Counted from the first letter of the stretch, positions 17,449 through 27,981 are shown. The stretch: DNA of 64,000 bases from Terrisporobacter mayombei (GCF_020748465.1 NZ_JAHZMP010000001.1:682001-746000); one strand, 5' to 3'. A program made the numbers and translations. The notes: generated from the letters alone by a model not told the origin.

Positions 17449-18131
17449 GACTTTTTATACAAGTCTGGTCTTCTAAGTTTCGTAATTTTTTTAGATTCAT
17501 CAAGACGCCATTTTTCTATTTTTTGATGATTACCCGATAGTAATACATCTGGTACAGACATACCCATAAACTCTCTCGGTCTAGTGTAATGTGGGTATTC
17601 TAATAAATCATCTTTGAAACTTTCTTCTTCAAAGGATTCATTTTGGCTAAGTACACCAGGAATTAGTCTAGCTATAGAGTCTATCATAATTAAAGCTGGA
17701 AGTTCTCCACCAGTTAATACATAGTCTCCTATGGAAACTTCATCCGTCACTATTAAATCAATTATTCTTTGATCTATTCCTTCGTAATGACCACAAAGTA
17801 ATATGATATCCTCACCTAGGGATAAATCACAAGCTATATCTTGTTTATATACTTGCCCTTTTGGTGTTAAGTATACCACTCTAGGATTGTTTATATTGTG
17901 AGTCTCTACAATATGCTTATATGTGTCATATATAGGTTGAGGAGTCATAAGCATTCCTGCTCCTCCTCCAAATGGATAGTCATCCACTTTTTTATGTTTG
18001 TTTGCTGAAAAGTCTCTAATATTGTACACATGTACTTCTATTATTTCTTTTTCGATAGCTCTTTTCATTATACTTTCACCCATATAAGAGTTAAAAATAT
18101 CTGGGAAAAGAGTCATAATGTGAAACCTCAT
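17436..18131 (-). CDS. trmD: tRNA (guanine37-N1)-methyltransferase
   Basis: The 231-residue SPOUT-class enzyme begins MRFHIMTLFPDIFNSYMGES and carries LLCGHYEGIDQRI and VLTGGELPALIMIDSI, the trefoil-knot SAM-binding loops. It forms m1G37 next to the anticodon in several tRNAs and prevents +1 frameshifting. It starts 8 nt after rimM in the standard ribosomal maturation operon. The length is typical, and the family hallmark YPHYTRP is present. Confidence 0.98.
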   Translation of the reverse strand: MRFHIMTLFPDIFNSYMGESIMKRAIEKEIIEVHVYNIRDFSANKHKKVDDYPFGGGAGMLMTPQPIYDTYKHIVETHNINNPRVVYLTPKGQVYKQDIACDLSLGEDIILLCGHYEGIDQRIIDLIVTDEVSIGDYVLTGGELPALIMIDSIARLIPGVLSQNESFEEESFKDDLLEYPHYTRPREFMGMSVPDVLLSGNHQKIEKWRLDESKKITKLRRPDLYKKSCKK

Positions 18132-18139
18132 ATTATCAC

Positions 18140-18655
18140 CTAATCTAACATTCCTTTTATAGGATCTATTATCATTTTCTTTTCTTCTATGTTTATTTCA
18201 GGAACAAATTTTAATGTTGATGGGATAAGATATTCTTTATCATTATCTCCTTTTACAACATATACATCGTTAGCTGAATACTGTAGTACGTCTTTAAGAG
18301 TTCCTACTTTATCTCCACCTACTGTAAATACTTCTAGTCCTATTAAATCTGCGATGAAAAATTCATCTTCATCAAGGTCTACACTGTTATCTCTAGATAT
18401 ATAAAGATTTTTAGTTTTAACTTTTTCAGCAAGCTCCACAGAGTCTATGCCCTTTATTTTCATTATAACCATATTTCCTTTATATCTAACTTTTTCAACT
18501 TCATATTCTTTTTCGAAGTTTTTATCAAAATAAAAGCTTTCTAAATCATCAAATCTGTTTATATCGTCCACATATGGATATACTCTAACTTCGCCCTTAA
18601 GACCTTGAGTATTTACTATCTGACCGATTCTAAAATGAGTTAACTTTTCTTTCAT
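18140..18655 (-). CDS. rimM: Ribosome maturation factor RimM
   Basis: The 171-residue protein has the RimM N-terminal beta-barrel (IGQIVNTQGLKGEVRVYPYVDD) and a C-terminal PRC-barrel (DLIGLEVFTVGGDKVGTLKD to YLIPSTLKFVPEIN). It helps assemble the head of the 30S subunit. It is followed directly by trmD. Upstream is a 200-nt gap with a khpA terminator and 13-nt repeats, so it probably starts a new transcription unit. Confidence 0.96.
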   Translation of the reverse strand: MKEKLTHFRIGQIVNTQGLKGEVRVYPYVDDINRFDDLESFYFDKNFEKEYEVEKVRYKGNMVIMKIKGIDSVELAEKVKTKNLYISRDNSVDLDEDEFFIADLIGLEVFTVGGDKVGTLKDVLQYSANDVYVVKGDNDKEYLIPSTLKFVPEINIEEKKMIIDPIKGMLD

Positions 18656-18728
18656 AGTCTCACCTTCTTTAAATTGTTTCTTTCTTTTTCAAAAAATATA
18701 TCTTTAATATCAAATAATATTTGTTTTT

Positions 18729-18767
18729 GTTTTTAGCTTTTGTTTTTAGTCTTTGTTTTTAGTCTTA
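18729..18767. repeat. Three 13-nt direct repeats upstream of rimM
   Basis: GTTTTTAG recurs at 18729, 18742 and 18755, giving three units of 13 nt that differ at one or two positions. The repeat lies between the khpA terminator and the rimM start. It is low-complexity and may have arisen by slippage. Confidence 0.6.
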
Positions 18768-18837
18768 AAATTATTTTATATTTATACATTTAATATTTGT
18801 ATGATTATTTTCAACTTTAAAGATTATTATAAACAAA

Positions 18838-18863
18838 AAGGATTAGGCACATACCTAACCCTT
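18838..18863 (-). terminator. Intrinsic terminator of khpA
   Basis: AAGG-A-TTAGG and CCTAA-C-CCTT pair, then the minus strand continues in TTTTT. It immediately follows the khpA stop. Confidence 0.75.
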
Positions 18864-19091
18864 CTATAATATTTCAAGTGAAACCTTGACATTTTCTTTA
18901 TTTCCAGCAGATTTTAACACAGTTCTTATAGCCTTAGCTATTCTTCCCTGCTTTCCGATAACCTTGCCCACATCATCTTGAGAAACTTTTAGTTTTAAGA
19001 TAATTTCATCTTTTTCCATAGTTTCTTCTATTGTCACTTCGTCAGGATTATCTACTAGAGCTTTGACAATATGCATAACTAGCTCTTTCAT
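18864..19091 (-). CDS. khpA: KH-domain RNA-binding protein KhpA (YlqC)
   Basis: The 75-residue protein is one KH domain, with the GKQGRIAKAIRT loop that contacts RNA. KhpA works as a small cytoplasmic RNA chaperone, in some Gram-positives together with KhpB at the division site. It lies after rpsP in the usual position, with its own ribosome site TTAGGAGATG. Confidence 0.95.
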   Translation of the reverse strand: MKELVMHIVKALVDNPDEVTIEETMEKDEIILKLKVSQDDVGKVIGKQGRIAKAIRTVLKSAGNKENVKVSLEIL

Positions 19092-19153
19092 ATACTCATC
19101 TCCTAAAAACTAATCCATAATGGATTATATTAAGTACCTTAATAGTTTAAATA

Positions 19154-19426
19154 CTATTTAGATTGTTTTTGAGCTTCGAACTTTTCAGTTATTCCGTTGT
19201 TAGCGAATAATTTTTTAACAGTATCAGTTGGTTGAGCTCCTACTGATAACCATTTTAAAGCTTTTTCGTCGTTTATTCTTGTTTCTTTGTTAGCTGAAAC
19301 TGGATTGTAGAATCCTATTTCTTCTATGAATTTTCCATCTCTTGGTGCTCTAGAATCTGCTACTACTATTCTGTAGAAAGGTTTTTTGTTTGCACCCATT
19401 CTTTTTAATCTTATTTTAACTGCCAT
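19154..19426 (-). CDS. rpsP: 30S ribosomal protein S16
   Basis: The 90-residue S16 begins [26 protein letters not shown]. The frame also has three codons upstream, but GGAGGTG precedes the ATG at 19426. It is a 30S assembly protein. It follows ffh by about 40 nt and precedes khpA, as in most Firmicutes. Confidence 0.98.
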   Translation of the reverse strand: MAVKIRLKRMGANKKPFYRIVVADSRAPRDGKFIEEIGFYNPVSANKETRINDEKALKWLSVGAQPTDTVKKLFANNGITEKFEAQKQSK

Positions 19427-19467
19427 TACAGTCACCTCCGAATTTTTTTGTCTATTTTGTGTATTAT

Positions 19468-20820
19468 TTATTTAAAGAAAGGAAGTCCGCCAAGTGCGCC
19501 TCTTTTCTTCATACCTTTTTGATTACCCATAAACATCTTCATCATTTTTTTCATTTCATTTAATTGTTTTACAAGTCTGTTTATGTCTTGCACGCTTGTC
19601 CCACTACCTTTTGCTATTCTTCTTTTTCTAGAAGCATTTAGTAGCTCCGGCTTACGTCTTTCTTCTAAAGTCATAGATTGTATTATGGCTTTAGTTCTTT
19701 TCATTTCTTTTCCATTTAAGTCCACATCACCAAGTTGGTTTTTTATGTTACCCATACCTGGCATCATTCCAATAATTTTATCTAATGGACCCATATTTTC
19801 TATTTGTTCCATTTGAGTTAAGAAATCTTCGAAGTCAAAATCTTGTTTTCTTATTTTGCTTTCTAATTCCTTAGCTTTTTCTAAATCCATAGCATCTTGA
19901 GCTTTTTCTATTAAACTTAGTACATCTCCCATTCCAAGAATTCTCGATGCCATTCTGTCTGGATAGAATGGTTCTAAATCGTCTAGTTTTTCACCCATAC
20001 CTATAAATTTAATTGGTTTTTGCGTTACAGCTCTTATTGAAAGTGCTGCCCCACCTCTTGTATCACCATCTAGTTTTGTAAGAACTACACCGTCTAAGCC
20101 TAAAGCTTCATCAAAACTTTGTGATACATTTACTGCATCTTGACCTGTCATAGAGTCAACTACTAATAAAATCTCATGAGGTTTTATTTCTGTTTTAATA
20201 GATTTTAATTCATCCATTAAAGTTTCGTCTATATGAAGTCTACCTGCTGTATCTATAATAACTAAGTCATTGTTATTTTTTAGAGCATGACTTAATCCTG
20301 CTTTTGCTATATTTACCGGGCTTTCTTTGTCACCCATATTAAATACTGGTATATCTAATTTTTCTCCTACAACTTGTAATTGTTTGATTGCTGCAGGTCT
20401 ATAAACGTCACAAGCTACTAATAAAGGTCTTTTACCTTGTTTTTTGAAGTAATTTCCTATTTTACCTGAAGTAGTTGTTTTACCAGCACCTTGAAGACCA
20501 ACCATCATAATAATTGTAGGTGGTTTCGAAGATATCATTACTTTACTTTGTACATCTCCCATAAGAGCAGTAAGTTCTTCGTTTACTATCTTGATAACGT
20601 GTTGAGCTGGAGTTAAACTTGTCATAACCTCTTGTCCAACACATCTTTCTTGAACCTTTTTTATAAAATCTTTAACAACTTTAAAGTTTACGTCTGCTTC
20701 TAATAAAGCAAGCTTAACTTCTCTCATTGCATCTTTTACATCTTTTTCTGTAAGTTTTCCTTTTGATTTTAACTTACCAAGTGCACCTTGCAATTTATCT
20801 GATAAACCTTCAAATATCAT
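19468..20820 (-). CDS. ffh: Signal recognition particle GTPase Ffh
   Basis: The 450-residue protein has the N domain, the GTPase motifs [26 protein letters not shown] and [10 protein letters not shown], and a Met-rich C-terminal M domain ending in [17 protein letters not shown]. It binds signal sequences and SRP RNA and delivers ribosomes to FtsY. Its ATG overlaps the ylxM stop in an ATGA, so translation is coupled. The length is typical. Confidence 0.98.
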   Translation of the reverse strand: MIFEGLSDKLQGALGKLKSKGKLTEKDVKDAMREVKLALLEADVNFKVVKDFIKKVQERCVGQEVMTSLTPAQHVIKIVNEELTALMGDVQSKVMISSKPPTIIMMVGLQGAGKTTTSGKIGNYFKKQGKRPLLVACDVYRPAAIKQLQVVGEKLDIPVFNMGDKESPVNIAKAGLSHALKNNNDLVIIDTAGRLHIDETLMDELKSIKTEIKPHEILLVVDSMTGQDAVNVSQSFDEALGLDGVVLTKLDGDTRGGAALSIRAVTQKPIKFIGMGEKLDDLEPFYPDRMASRILGMGDVLSLIEKAQDAMDLEKAKELESKIRKQDFDFEDFLTQMEQIENMGPLDKIIGMMPGMGNIKNQLGDVDLNGKEMKRTKAIIQSMTLEERRKPELLNASRKRRIAKGSGTSVQDINRLVKQLNEMKKMMKMFMGNQKGMKKRGALGGLPFFK

Positions 20821-21185
20821 TTTAACAACTCCCTACATATTTGTTCTATTGTTTCTAACTTAGGGATTAAATTAGCACAATCTCTATTTTGCAATAAATC
20901 TTGTTTAATGTCAACAATTTTATCTTCAAGTGATTTTAGGATTTTTTCTTGTTCGTTATTTTGCGATACTAAGTGAAGTTTGCTTTCATATTCTCTTAAT
21001 ATCTTCTCTGAACGTTTAAGTGTATCGTAAACTCCTTGTCTAGATACATTAAGATTTTCACTGATTTCACCTAAAGAATAATTTTCTTCATAATAAAGTG
21101 AAACTATTTCTTTTTGCTTATCAGTTAGTAATTCTTTATATTGTTCAAATAATAACCCGATTTCCACCATCTTCTCTATATTCAT
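20817..21185 (-). CDS. ylxM: YlxM-like helix-turn-helix SRP-associated protein
   Basis: The 122-residue protein begins with a sigma-factor region-4-like helix-turn-helix ([24 protein letters not shown] and [13 protein letters not shown]), the signature of the YlxM/p13 family. YlxM stimulates SRP GTPase activity in streptococci. It overlaps ffh by 4 nt and has a weak ribosome site. It is about 100 nt downstream of ftsY. Confidence 0.92.
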   Translation of the reverse strand: MNIEKMVEIGLLFEQYKELLTDKQKEIVSLYYEENYSLGEISENLNVSRQGVYDTLKRSEKILREYESKLHLVSQNNEQEKILKSLEDKIVDIKQDLLQNRDCANLIPKLETIEQICRELLK

Positions 21186-21283
21186 AACTTCACTTCCCAG
21201 TGTATACTGTAAAGGTTAATTACTTTACACATTGTATTTTATATTAAAACTAATTTATTGTCAATATATATTTCGTCTAAATT

Positions 21284-22453
21284 TTACCCAAATAATGCCT
21301 CTGAAAATGCTTTAGCATCAAAGTCTTGTAAATCTTCAATTTTTTCTCCTACACCTATTAATTTAACAGGTACATCTACTTCAGATTTAACAGCTAAAAC
21401 AACTCCACCTTTTGCAGTCCCATCAAGTTTAGTTAAAACAAGTCCTGTTATATCACATACTTGTTTAAAGCTTTTTGCTTGAGATACAGCATTTTGTCCA
21501 GTAGTAGCATCCACAACTAGTAATACTTCTTTTTTAGCTTCTGGATATTCTCTATCTACTATTTTGAATACTTTTGATAATTCATTCATTAAGTTAGCCT
21601 TATTGTGTAGTCTTCCTGCTGTATCACAGATTAATAAATCAATATCTCTTGCTTTTGCAGCTTTTATTGAGTCAAATATCACAGCTCCTGGGTCTGCGCC
21701 TTCTTGATGCTTTATTATATCTACATCACTTCTCTTAGCCCATACTTCTAATTGGTCTATGGCAGCAGCTCTAAATGTATCTCCTGCTGCGATTAAAACT
21801 TTTTTACCTTCTTTTTTGTATCTGCTAGCTAGTTTTCCTATTGTTGTAGTTTTTCCAACTCCATTAACTCCTACCATTAATATTATTGTTGGTTTATGAC
21901 TAACATCTAAAGTTGAATTTTCATTAGTTAATATTTCTTCTATTATTAACCTCAATTCTCCTTTAACATCTTGTGGATTAGTTATTTTTTTAGTTTTTAT
22001 TGCATCTGTTAGTTTTTCAATTATATTCATTGTTGTATCTACACCAACATCTGCTGTTATTAGTATTTCTTCAATTTCTTCTAATAGATCATCATCAACT
22101 TTTGTATATGATTTTAAAACTTGGTCTACTCTGTCTGTTATACCTTGTTTAGCCTTTGATAAACCTTGTTTTAATCTTTCAAATAAACTTATTTTAGGTT
22201 CTTCAGTTTTATCTTCAATAATTTCTTCTTTTTCCACCACTTCATCTACTTGTGGTTTCTCTTCAAGTTGAACTTCTTCCTCTATTGATGTATCTAAAGA
22301 AACTTCTTCTATCGTTTCAACTGTTTCCTCTTTTACTTCTTCATTTTCTTCTAATACTATTTCTTCTTGAACTGCTTCTTCACTTACAGCTACTTCTTTC
22401 ACTTCTTCTTGTATTTCTTCTTTTTGGTTCTTTTTGAAAAACTTTTTAAACAC
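21284..22453 (-). CDS. ftsY: SRP receptor FtsY
   Basis: 389 residues from a GTG start with AGGAGGAAG. The first 90 residues form a very acidic, Glu/Val-rich A domain, which varies in the family. The NG GTPase core follows, with VGVNGVGKTTTIGKLA, DTAGRLHNKANL and TKLDGTAKGGVVLAV. It docks the Ffh-ribosome complex at the membrane. It follows smc by 34 nt in a conserved Firmicute order. Confidence 0.97.
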   Translation of the reverse strand: MFKKFFKKNQKEEIQEEVKEVAVSEEAVQEEIVLEENEEVKEETVETIEEVSLDTSIEEEVQLEEKPQVDEVVEKEEIIEDKTEEPKISLFERLKQGLSKAKQGITDRVDQVLKSYTKVDDDLLEEIEEILITADVGVDTTMNIIEKLTDAIKTKKITNPQDVKGELRLIIEEILTNENSTLDVSHKPTIILMVGVNGVGKTTTIGKLASRYKKEGKKVLIAAGDTFRAAAIDQLEVWAKRSDVDIIKHQEGADPGAVIFDSIKAAKARDIDLLICDTAGRLHNKANLMNELSKVFKIVDREYPEAKKEVLLVVDATTGQNAVSQAKSFKQVCDITGLVLTKLDGTAKGGVVLAVKSEVDVPVKLIGVGEKIEDLQDFDAKAFSEALFG

Positions 22454-22487
22454 TCTGCTTCCTCCTAAGTATACTTTACTTTTCTTG

Positions 22488-25400
22488 TTAAATAATATCA
22501 GTCATTTCTTCTGCTTCATTTAAGCTTAAAGCTATGACTTTTGAAATAGCTCTTTGTTCCATAGTTACACCATAAATATAATCTGCTGCTTCCATTGTAC
22601 CTCTTCTATGAGTTACAGCAATAAATTGAGTTCTAGATGTTAATTCTTTTAAGAATGTTCCAAATCTAGCTATATTACTATCATCTAGTGGAGCTTCTAT
22701 CTCATCTAGGATGCAAAACGGTGTTGGTTTTGCTAGTAAAATGGAGAATAGTATACTAATTGCTGTTAATGCCTTTTCTCCTCCTGATAATAAACTTAAA
22801 TTTTTCATCTTTTTACCTGGTGGTTTTGCAGTAATTTCTATATCACTTTCTAGAATGTTTTCTTCATCTAAAATAGTTAAATTTCCTTCTCCTCCACCAA
22901 ATAATCTATTATATACATATTTAAAGTTTTCATTTACTTTATCAAATTCTTCTTTAAACTGTACTTTCATGTGTTCTTCCAACTCTGATATTATCTCTTC
23001 TATGGCCTCAATAGATTTTTGTAAGTCTTCTTTTTGCTCACTATAGAAATCATATCTTTCTTTTGTTTCTTTGTATTCTTCTATGGAATCTACATTTACA
23101 TTTCCTAAAGATCTAATATCTTTTTTAATAGAATCTAATATCTTTTTATTTATTTCTATTTCATCATCTCTAAGCTCTATAGCTTGTAAGTATGTTAGAT
23201 TATAGTCTTCAAATAATTTAAAGTTATTACTTTCCTTATTTGACTCTAGTTTTTCAATTTTAGATTCAACTTTAAATATGGCTTCTTTTAACTCCATAAA
23301 TTGTTTATCAATATTTTTAAGTTTTATATTATTATCATCTAGATTTTGTTTTAAGTTTTCTCTAGCTATTTTTTTATTCTCTAATACTTTATTATTTTCA
23401 TTTAATTGACTTTTTAAATTTTCCTTTTCTCTATCTTCAAGGATTATTTTTTCTTCAATATCTTTTATTTCATTTTCTTCTTCATTATTTTCTTTCTCAA
23501 TTAAAAGTTTTTTACTGTGAAGTTGATTTAAATATTCTTTTATCCTTTCCATATCTGCATTAAAGGACTTAAGTATTTCTTTGTCTTTTGTAAGTTGAAG
23601 ATTTATATTATCAAATTTACTTTTTTCAGTTTCGTAAATTTCACTTTCTTTATTAAGTTCTTCATTTAAGACTTCTATATTTTCTTTGTTGTTTTTATGC
23701 TTGTCATCAATATCTTTTATTTGAGATTCTAATACTTCTTTCTTTTGAAGAGTATAACTTAAGTTTGATCCTAGATTTTGTTTTTCATTCTCCAACTTTT
23801 TCATACTAGATAAGAAATTATTTATTTCTTCTTCGTATCTTGAATAAGATGAATTACTAAATATTAATTCTTTATCTAAGTTTTTTATTTCTTCTTCATA
23901 TGATTGAATATTATCTTTACAGCTTATTATGTCTTTTTCTATGGATACTAGTTTTTCTTGTATAGATGTATTTTCTTCCTTTGTAGTTTTTATTTTTTCG
24001 TTAAACTCATTTATAAGTCTTTTTCTTGATAAAATATTTCCACTTGTTTTTAGAGAACCTCCTGTTAAAGAACCTCCTGGATTTAATATTTCACCTTCTA
24101 GTGTTACTACCTTATATTTATGTCCAGTTTCTCTAGCAAATTTAATTCCTTCATCTATATTGTCTATTACTATAGTTCTTCCTAGTATATTCTCCAGTAT
24201 ATCCCTATATTTATCATCATAAGATATTAAATCACTGGCAATTCCAATAAAATTAGTCCTAGTTTGAATATTGTTTATCTTTTTAGATTTGATAATATTC
24301 ATAGGCAGAAAAGTTACCCTACCAATTTTATTATGTTTTAAATAATTTATGGCCGCTTTTGCACTATTTTCATCAGCTGTTATTATATTTTGCATATAAG
24401 CACCAAGTGCTGCTTCAATAGCTTTTTCATACTTTTGTGGAACAGTTACCACTTGTCCTAAAGCTCCATATATTCCATTAAGATTTTTATTTTTAAGAAC
24501 CTCTTTAACTCCTCTGTTAAATCCTTCATAGTGATTTTCCATATCTATATAAACATTTAATTTGGAGCTATATTCTTTTAGAGCGTAGTTATTATTTTGT
24601 ATCTTAGTATTTAAGTTTTGATTATCTTCTTTTAATTTTCTAAGATTTTCATAATAATTATTTACTTTATTTTTTAAATCCTCAATTTTTTCTTTTTTAT
24701 TATTTATTTCATATTGGATTTCTTTTAAAAGTTCTTCCTTAGATTTTAATTTTTCATTTATTTCATTAATCTCTACGTCTATATTTTCATTTCTTTGATT
24801 AATATTATCTTTATTGGCATTTAAAGTTGATAATTTATTACTTACATCTTGTTTTTCATTAAGTAATTTGATTATTTCATCTTTTAAATTTTCAATTCTA
24901 TCATTCAACTCTTCAATTTTATTCTTATTGGTTTCATTTTTTTCCATAAAAATATTAAGTTGATTCTTAAATTCATTTATTGATTTTTCTTTTTCTTCTT
25001 TTTCATTGTTTATTTTTTCTAAATTTTTTTTATTATCTTCTAAAGATTTATCTATATTTTCTAGCTCCTCAGTATTTCTTTTTATTTTAGTAGAGCTATT
25101 ATCTTTTCTTTGATTTAATAAATTAATCTCATAGTCTTTTTTATCTATTACAGATTTAATAGAGTTTATATATTCTGTAGATTTTTCTATGGATTTATCT
25201 ATTTCTTCTATCTGAACGCTGACTTCTTTTGAGTTTTCTTCAAATAATATTTTTTCTTTATCAATATGTTCTAATTCTTCACCTAAAACTTCATATTGAC
25301 TATTTATTTCTTTTAATTGTTGTTCTATTCTTTGTATTTCCCTTATATAATTGTTTACTTCTAATTTTTTTAACGTTTCACTAAGATCTAAGTATTTTCT

Positions 25401-26036
25401 TGCTTTAACTTGTTGATTATAAAGTGGTTTAATTTGATTTTCTATTTCCACATATATATCGTTTATTCTATCTAGATTTTCCTTAGTGTTTCTTAAGTTT
25501 CTCTCTGACTCCGTCTTTTTATATCTATACTTAGATATTCCACAAGCTTCGTCAAAAACTTTTCTTCTGTTTACTGGGTTATTGCTTAAGATTTCGTCAA
25601 CTTTCCCCTGCTCTATAATAGAGTATCCATCTTTCCCAATTCCTGTATCTAATAAAATTTCTTTTATATCTTTTAGCCTACAGTTTTTATTATTTAAATA
25701 GAATTGACTTTCACCATTTCTATAAGCCCTTCTCTTTATGGTAACTTCACTATAATCTATATTTAACTTTTCATCTGAATTATCTATTGTAAGAGCTACC
25801 TCACAGAAATTCATAGGTTTTTGGTTATCAGATCCAGCAAATATAACATCTTCAAGTTTATCTCCTCTAAGACTTTTTATACTTTGTTCTCCAAGAACCC
25901 ATCTAACAGCATCAGATACGTTACTTTTACCACTTCCATTTGGTCCAACTATTGCTGTTACACCTTCTTTGAAGATTATATCTGTTTTGTTTGGGAAGGA
26001 TTTAAATCCTTTTAACTCTAATCTCTTTAAATACAA
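22488..26036 (-). CDS. smc: Chromosome segregation protein SMC
   Basis: This 1182-residue protein has the Walker A motif GPNGSGKSNVSDAVRW at residue 32, long coiled coils on both sides of a hinge near 500-650, and the C-terminal signature LSGGEKALTAISILFSILL with Walker B CILDEIEAPLDD. It condenses and segregates the chromosome with ScpA and ScpB. The start is a TTG at 26036, ten bases after GGGAG; no nearer ATG gives a full Walker domain. A dispersed repeat sits just upstream. The order rnc, radical SAM gene, smc, ftsY is conserved in clostridia. Confidence 0.97.
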   Translation of the reverse strand: MYLKRLELKGFKSFPNKTDIIFKEGVTAIVGPNGSGKSNVSDAVRWVLGEQSIKSLRGDKLEDVIFAGSDNQKPMNFCEVALTIDNSDEKLNIDYSEVTIKRRAYRNGESQFYLNNKNCRLKDIKEILLDTGIGKDGYSIIEQGKVDEILSNNPVNRRKVFDEACGISKYRYKKTESERNLRNTKENLDRINDIYVEIENQIKPLYNQQVKARKYLDLSETLKKLEVNNYIREIQRIEQQLKEINSQYEVLGEELEHIDKEKILFEENSKEVSVQIEEIDKSIEKSTEYINSIKSVIDKKDYEINLLNQRKDNSSTKIKRNTEELENIDKSLEDNKKNLEKINNEKEEKEKSINEFKNQLNIFMEKNETNKNKIEELNDRIENLKDEIIKLLNEKQDVSNKLSTLNANKDNINQRNENIDVEINEINEKLKSKEELLKEIQYEINNKKEKIEDLKNKVNNYYENLRKLKEDNQNLNTKIQNNNYALKEYSSKLNVYIDMENHYEGFNRGVKEVLKNKNLNGIYGALGQVVTVPQKYEKAIEAALGAYMQNIITADENSAKAAINYLKHNKIGRVTFLPMNIIKSKKINNIQTRTNFIGIASDLISYDDKYRDILENILGRTIVIDNIDEGIKFARETGHKYKVVTLEGEILNPGGSLTGGSLKTSGNILSRKRLINEFNEKIKTTKEENTSIQEKLVSIEKDIISCKDNIQSYEEEIKNLDKELIFSNSSYSRYEEEINNFLSSMKKLENEKQNLGSNLSYTLQKKEVLESQIKDIDDKHKNNKENIEVLNEELNKESEIYETEKSKFDNINLQLTKDKEILKSFNADMERIKEYLNQLHSKKLLIEKENNEEENEIKDIEEKIILEDREKENLKSQLNENNKVLENKKIARENLKQNLDDNNIKLKNIDKQFMELKEAIFKVESKIEKLESNKESNNFKLFEDYNLTYLQAIELRDDEIEINKKILDSIKKDIRSLGNVNVDSIEEYKETKERYDFYSEQKEDLQKSIEAIEEIISELEEHMKVQFKEEFDKVNENFKYVYNRLFGGGEGNLTILDEENILESDIEITAKPPGKKMKNLSLLSGGEKALTAISILFSILLAKPTPFCILDEIEAPLDDSNIARFGTFLKELTSRTQFIAVTHRRGTMEAADYIYGVTMEQRAISKVIALSLNEAEEMTDII

Positions 26037-26059
26037 TGCTTACGTTCTCCCTTCCTTAC

Positions 26060-26118
26060 AAAATTTGCTTCGCTTAAGCCACTGCGTGGGCGCTACACTT
26101 CATATCGCCAACGAGATG
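26060..26118. repeat. Dispersed intergenic repeat, copy 1 (smc upstream)
   Basis: AAAATTTGCTTCGCTTAAG (26060-26078) and CATATCGCCAACGAGATG (26101-26118) match the ends of copies at 49604-49640 and 58998-59084. Between them is a 22-nt insert with a GCCAC-TGC-GTGGGC dyad. The repeat fills the gap between the radical SAM gene and the smc ribosome site. Confidence 0.7.
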
Positions 26119-26124
26119 TCTTTC

Positions 26125-27195
26125 CTACAAGTTATAAATATTATAAAGTTTTTTGTACATATCTTCTGCTTTAATATTTACTACCTTATTATCATCTAAC
26201 ATTATTATGAATTCATTTTCGTCTATATTTTCTGGTTTTATCTTCATATTAATATTAAGTTCATTCTTGAAGAATAATTTATTGCTCTTCTTATTACCAA
26301 CTACTTTTGATATGTTTTTATTGTTTGTTTTTATTTCTAAATTGCTTACAGTCTTATTTTGTATAACAAGATAATGTAAGTAGTCTTTGATCATTTCCCC
26401 TTCAACTAATTCTCTAAAAGCTGGATGATAAGGTCCGTCTACTATTCCTTTTCCAAGCTGTATATCTTCTGTTGCTTGAAGCCCAACTCTTATAACATTT
26501 ATGTTGTTAACATAAAATAAAACTAAAAGCTTTTTAACAATTGAAATACATTCTTCTAAAGTAAAAGGCTTATATTCCCCTTTATTTAATAATGTTTCAA
26601 GTCCTGTATCTTTTACTACTAATGTAGGATAAATTCTTACACAAAATGGATTTAGTTCTATGAATTTTTTTGCAGTTTCAATACATTTTTCTTCTGTATC
26701 TGAAGGTAGCCCAACCATCATTTGAAGTCCTAAGTTTATGCCAGACTCTTTAATTAAGTGTGAACTTTTGATTACACTTTCTATATCATGTCCTCTAGCG
26801 CTATCATGAAGTACTTTTGCATCCATTGATTGTACTCCAAGCTCTATTATTGTTGTTTTGTATTCTTTTAATCTATTTAGGATATCTACACTAATACAGT
26901 CTGGTCTTGTTGACATTCTTATATCTGACACTAAACCCTTTTCTACATATTCTTTAGCCACTGATAGTAACTCATTTTGTGTTTTTTCATCTATTGCTGT
27001 AAAACTACCACCAAAAAATGCAATTTCCACACTGGCATCCTTTGGTATAGTAGGTAAATATTCTTCTATAATATTTCTCGCTTCTTCACTAGTGACTTCT
27101 GTGCTAACTCCTGTTATTTTCTTTTGATTGCAAAATATACAATCATGAGGGCATCCCCTATGTGGCACGAATATGGGTATTATTCTCTTTTTCAT
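26125..27195 (-). CDS. Elp3-like radical SAM protein
   Basis: The 356-residue protein begins IIPIFVPHRGCPHDCIFCNQKKITG, with the Elp3-type CxxxxCxxC cluster motif, followed by IAFFGGSFTAID and an LGVQSMDAKVL motif. In bacteria this family (YhcC-like) is near rnc and smc but its substrate is unknown; archaeal and eukaryotic Elp3 modify wobble uridine. The C-terminal part lacks an obvious acetyltransferase motif. It follows rnc by 17 nt and is probably in its operon. Confidence 0.88.
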   Translation of the reverse strand: MKKRIIPIFVPHRGCPHDCIFCNQKKITGVSTEVTSEEARNIIEEYLPTIPKDASVEIAFFGGSFTAIDEKTQNELLSVAKEYVEKGLVSDIRMSTRPDCISVDILNRLKEYKTTIIELGVQSMDAKVLHDSARGHDIESVIKSSHLIKESGINLGLQMMVGLPSDTEEKCIETAKKFIELNPFCVRIYPTLVVKDTGLETLLNKGEYKPFTLEECISIVKKLLVLFYVNNINVIRVGLQATEDIQLGKGIVDGPYHPAFRELVEGEMIKDYLHYLVIQNKTVSNLEIKTNNKNISKVVGNKKSNKLFFKNELNINMKIKPENIDENEFIIMLDDNKVVNIKAEDMYKKLYNIYNL

Positions 27196-27212
27196 TTTAT
27201 AAACCTCTTAAG

Positions 27213-27917
27213 TTAAATTTTTTGTGATTTAAGAGCAGATTTTGCAGCAACTTGTTCTGCATCTTTTTTACTTTTGCCTTCTCCCACACCTAATACTTCA
27301 TCATTGATTCCAACTTCCATAACAAATCTCTTATTATGGTCTGGCCCTTTTTCTTCAACTAAATTATACCATATGTGTTGTTCACCTTTGCTTTGTAAAA
27401 CTTCTTGAAGATATGTTTTATAATCTCTAAATATTTTACCTTCAACAGAGTTTTCTATTATTTCTTCCATAAATTTAAATATAAATTTACTTGCTTCTTC
27501 TAAACCACCATCTAAGTAAATAGCTGCAATTACTGCTTCTAAAGCATCTGCTAGAATTGATATTCTGTCTCTTCCACCAGTAGCTTCTTCACCTTTTCCA
27601 AGTAATAGGTACTCTCCTAAATGAATTTGTCCTGCGACTTCACTAAGTGATTCTTCACATACAATATTTGCTCTTAGTTTTGTAAGTTCACCTTCTGGAA
27701 GATTCTTTTCTTTTTTAAATAAATAATCACTTATTACTATACTTAAAACTGAATCTCCAAGAAATTCTAATCTTTCATTGAATTTATAATTTTTATTTTC
27801 ATTTGAATATGAACTATGAGTTAATGCTTCTAAAATATAACTTTTGTCCTCAAATATATAATTAATTGTTTCTTCAAATTTACTAATGTTATAAATTGCT
27901 TTCTTATTAACGTTCAT
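27213..27917 (-). CDS. rnc: Ribonuclease III
   Basis: The 234-residue protein has the signature NERLEFLGDSVLSIVISD (catalytic Glu and Asp), a second acidic site DALEAVIAAIYLDGG, and a C-terminal double-stranded RNA-binding domain ending AAKSALKSQKI. It cuts structured rRNA precursors and mRNA. A strong AGGAGG precedes the ATG. It heads the rnc, radical SAM, smc cluster. Confidence 0.97.
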   Translation of the reverse strand: MNVNKKAIYNISKFEETINYIFEDKSYILEALTHSSYSNENKNYKFNERLEFLGDSVLSIVISDYLFKKEKNLPEGELTKLRANIVCEESLSEVAGQIHLGEYLLLGKGEEATGGRDRISILADALEAVIAAIYLDGGLEEASKFIFKFMEEIIENSVEGKIFRDYKTYLQEVLQSKGEQHIWYNLVEEKGPDHNKRFVMEVGINDEVLGVGEGKSKKDAEQVAAKSALKSQKI

Positions 27918-27981
27918 TGTTCCTCCTTAAATAATTATATCATTTTATAGTGTACTATTTTCAATAAAATAATGCAAAAAA

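Noticed and set aside
18729..18767. CRISPR-like array
   Set aside because: Units are only 13 nt and contiguous, with no spacers or cas genes.
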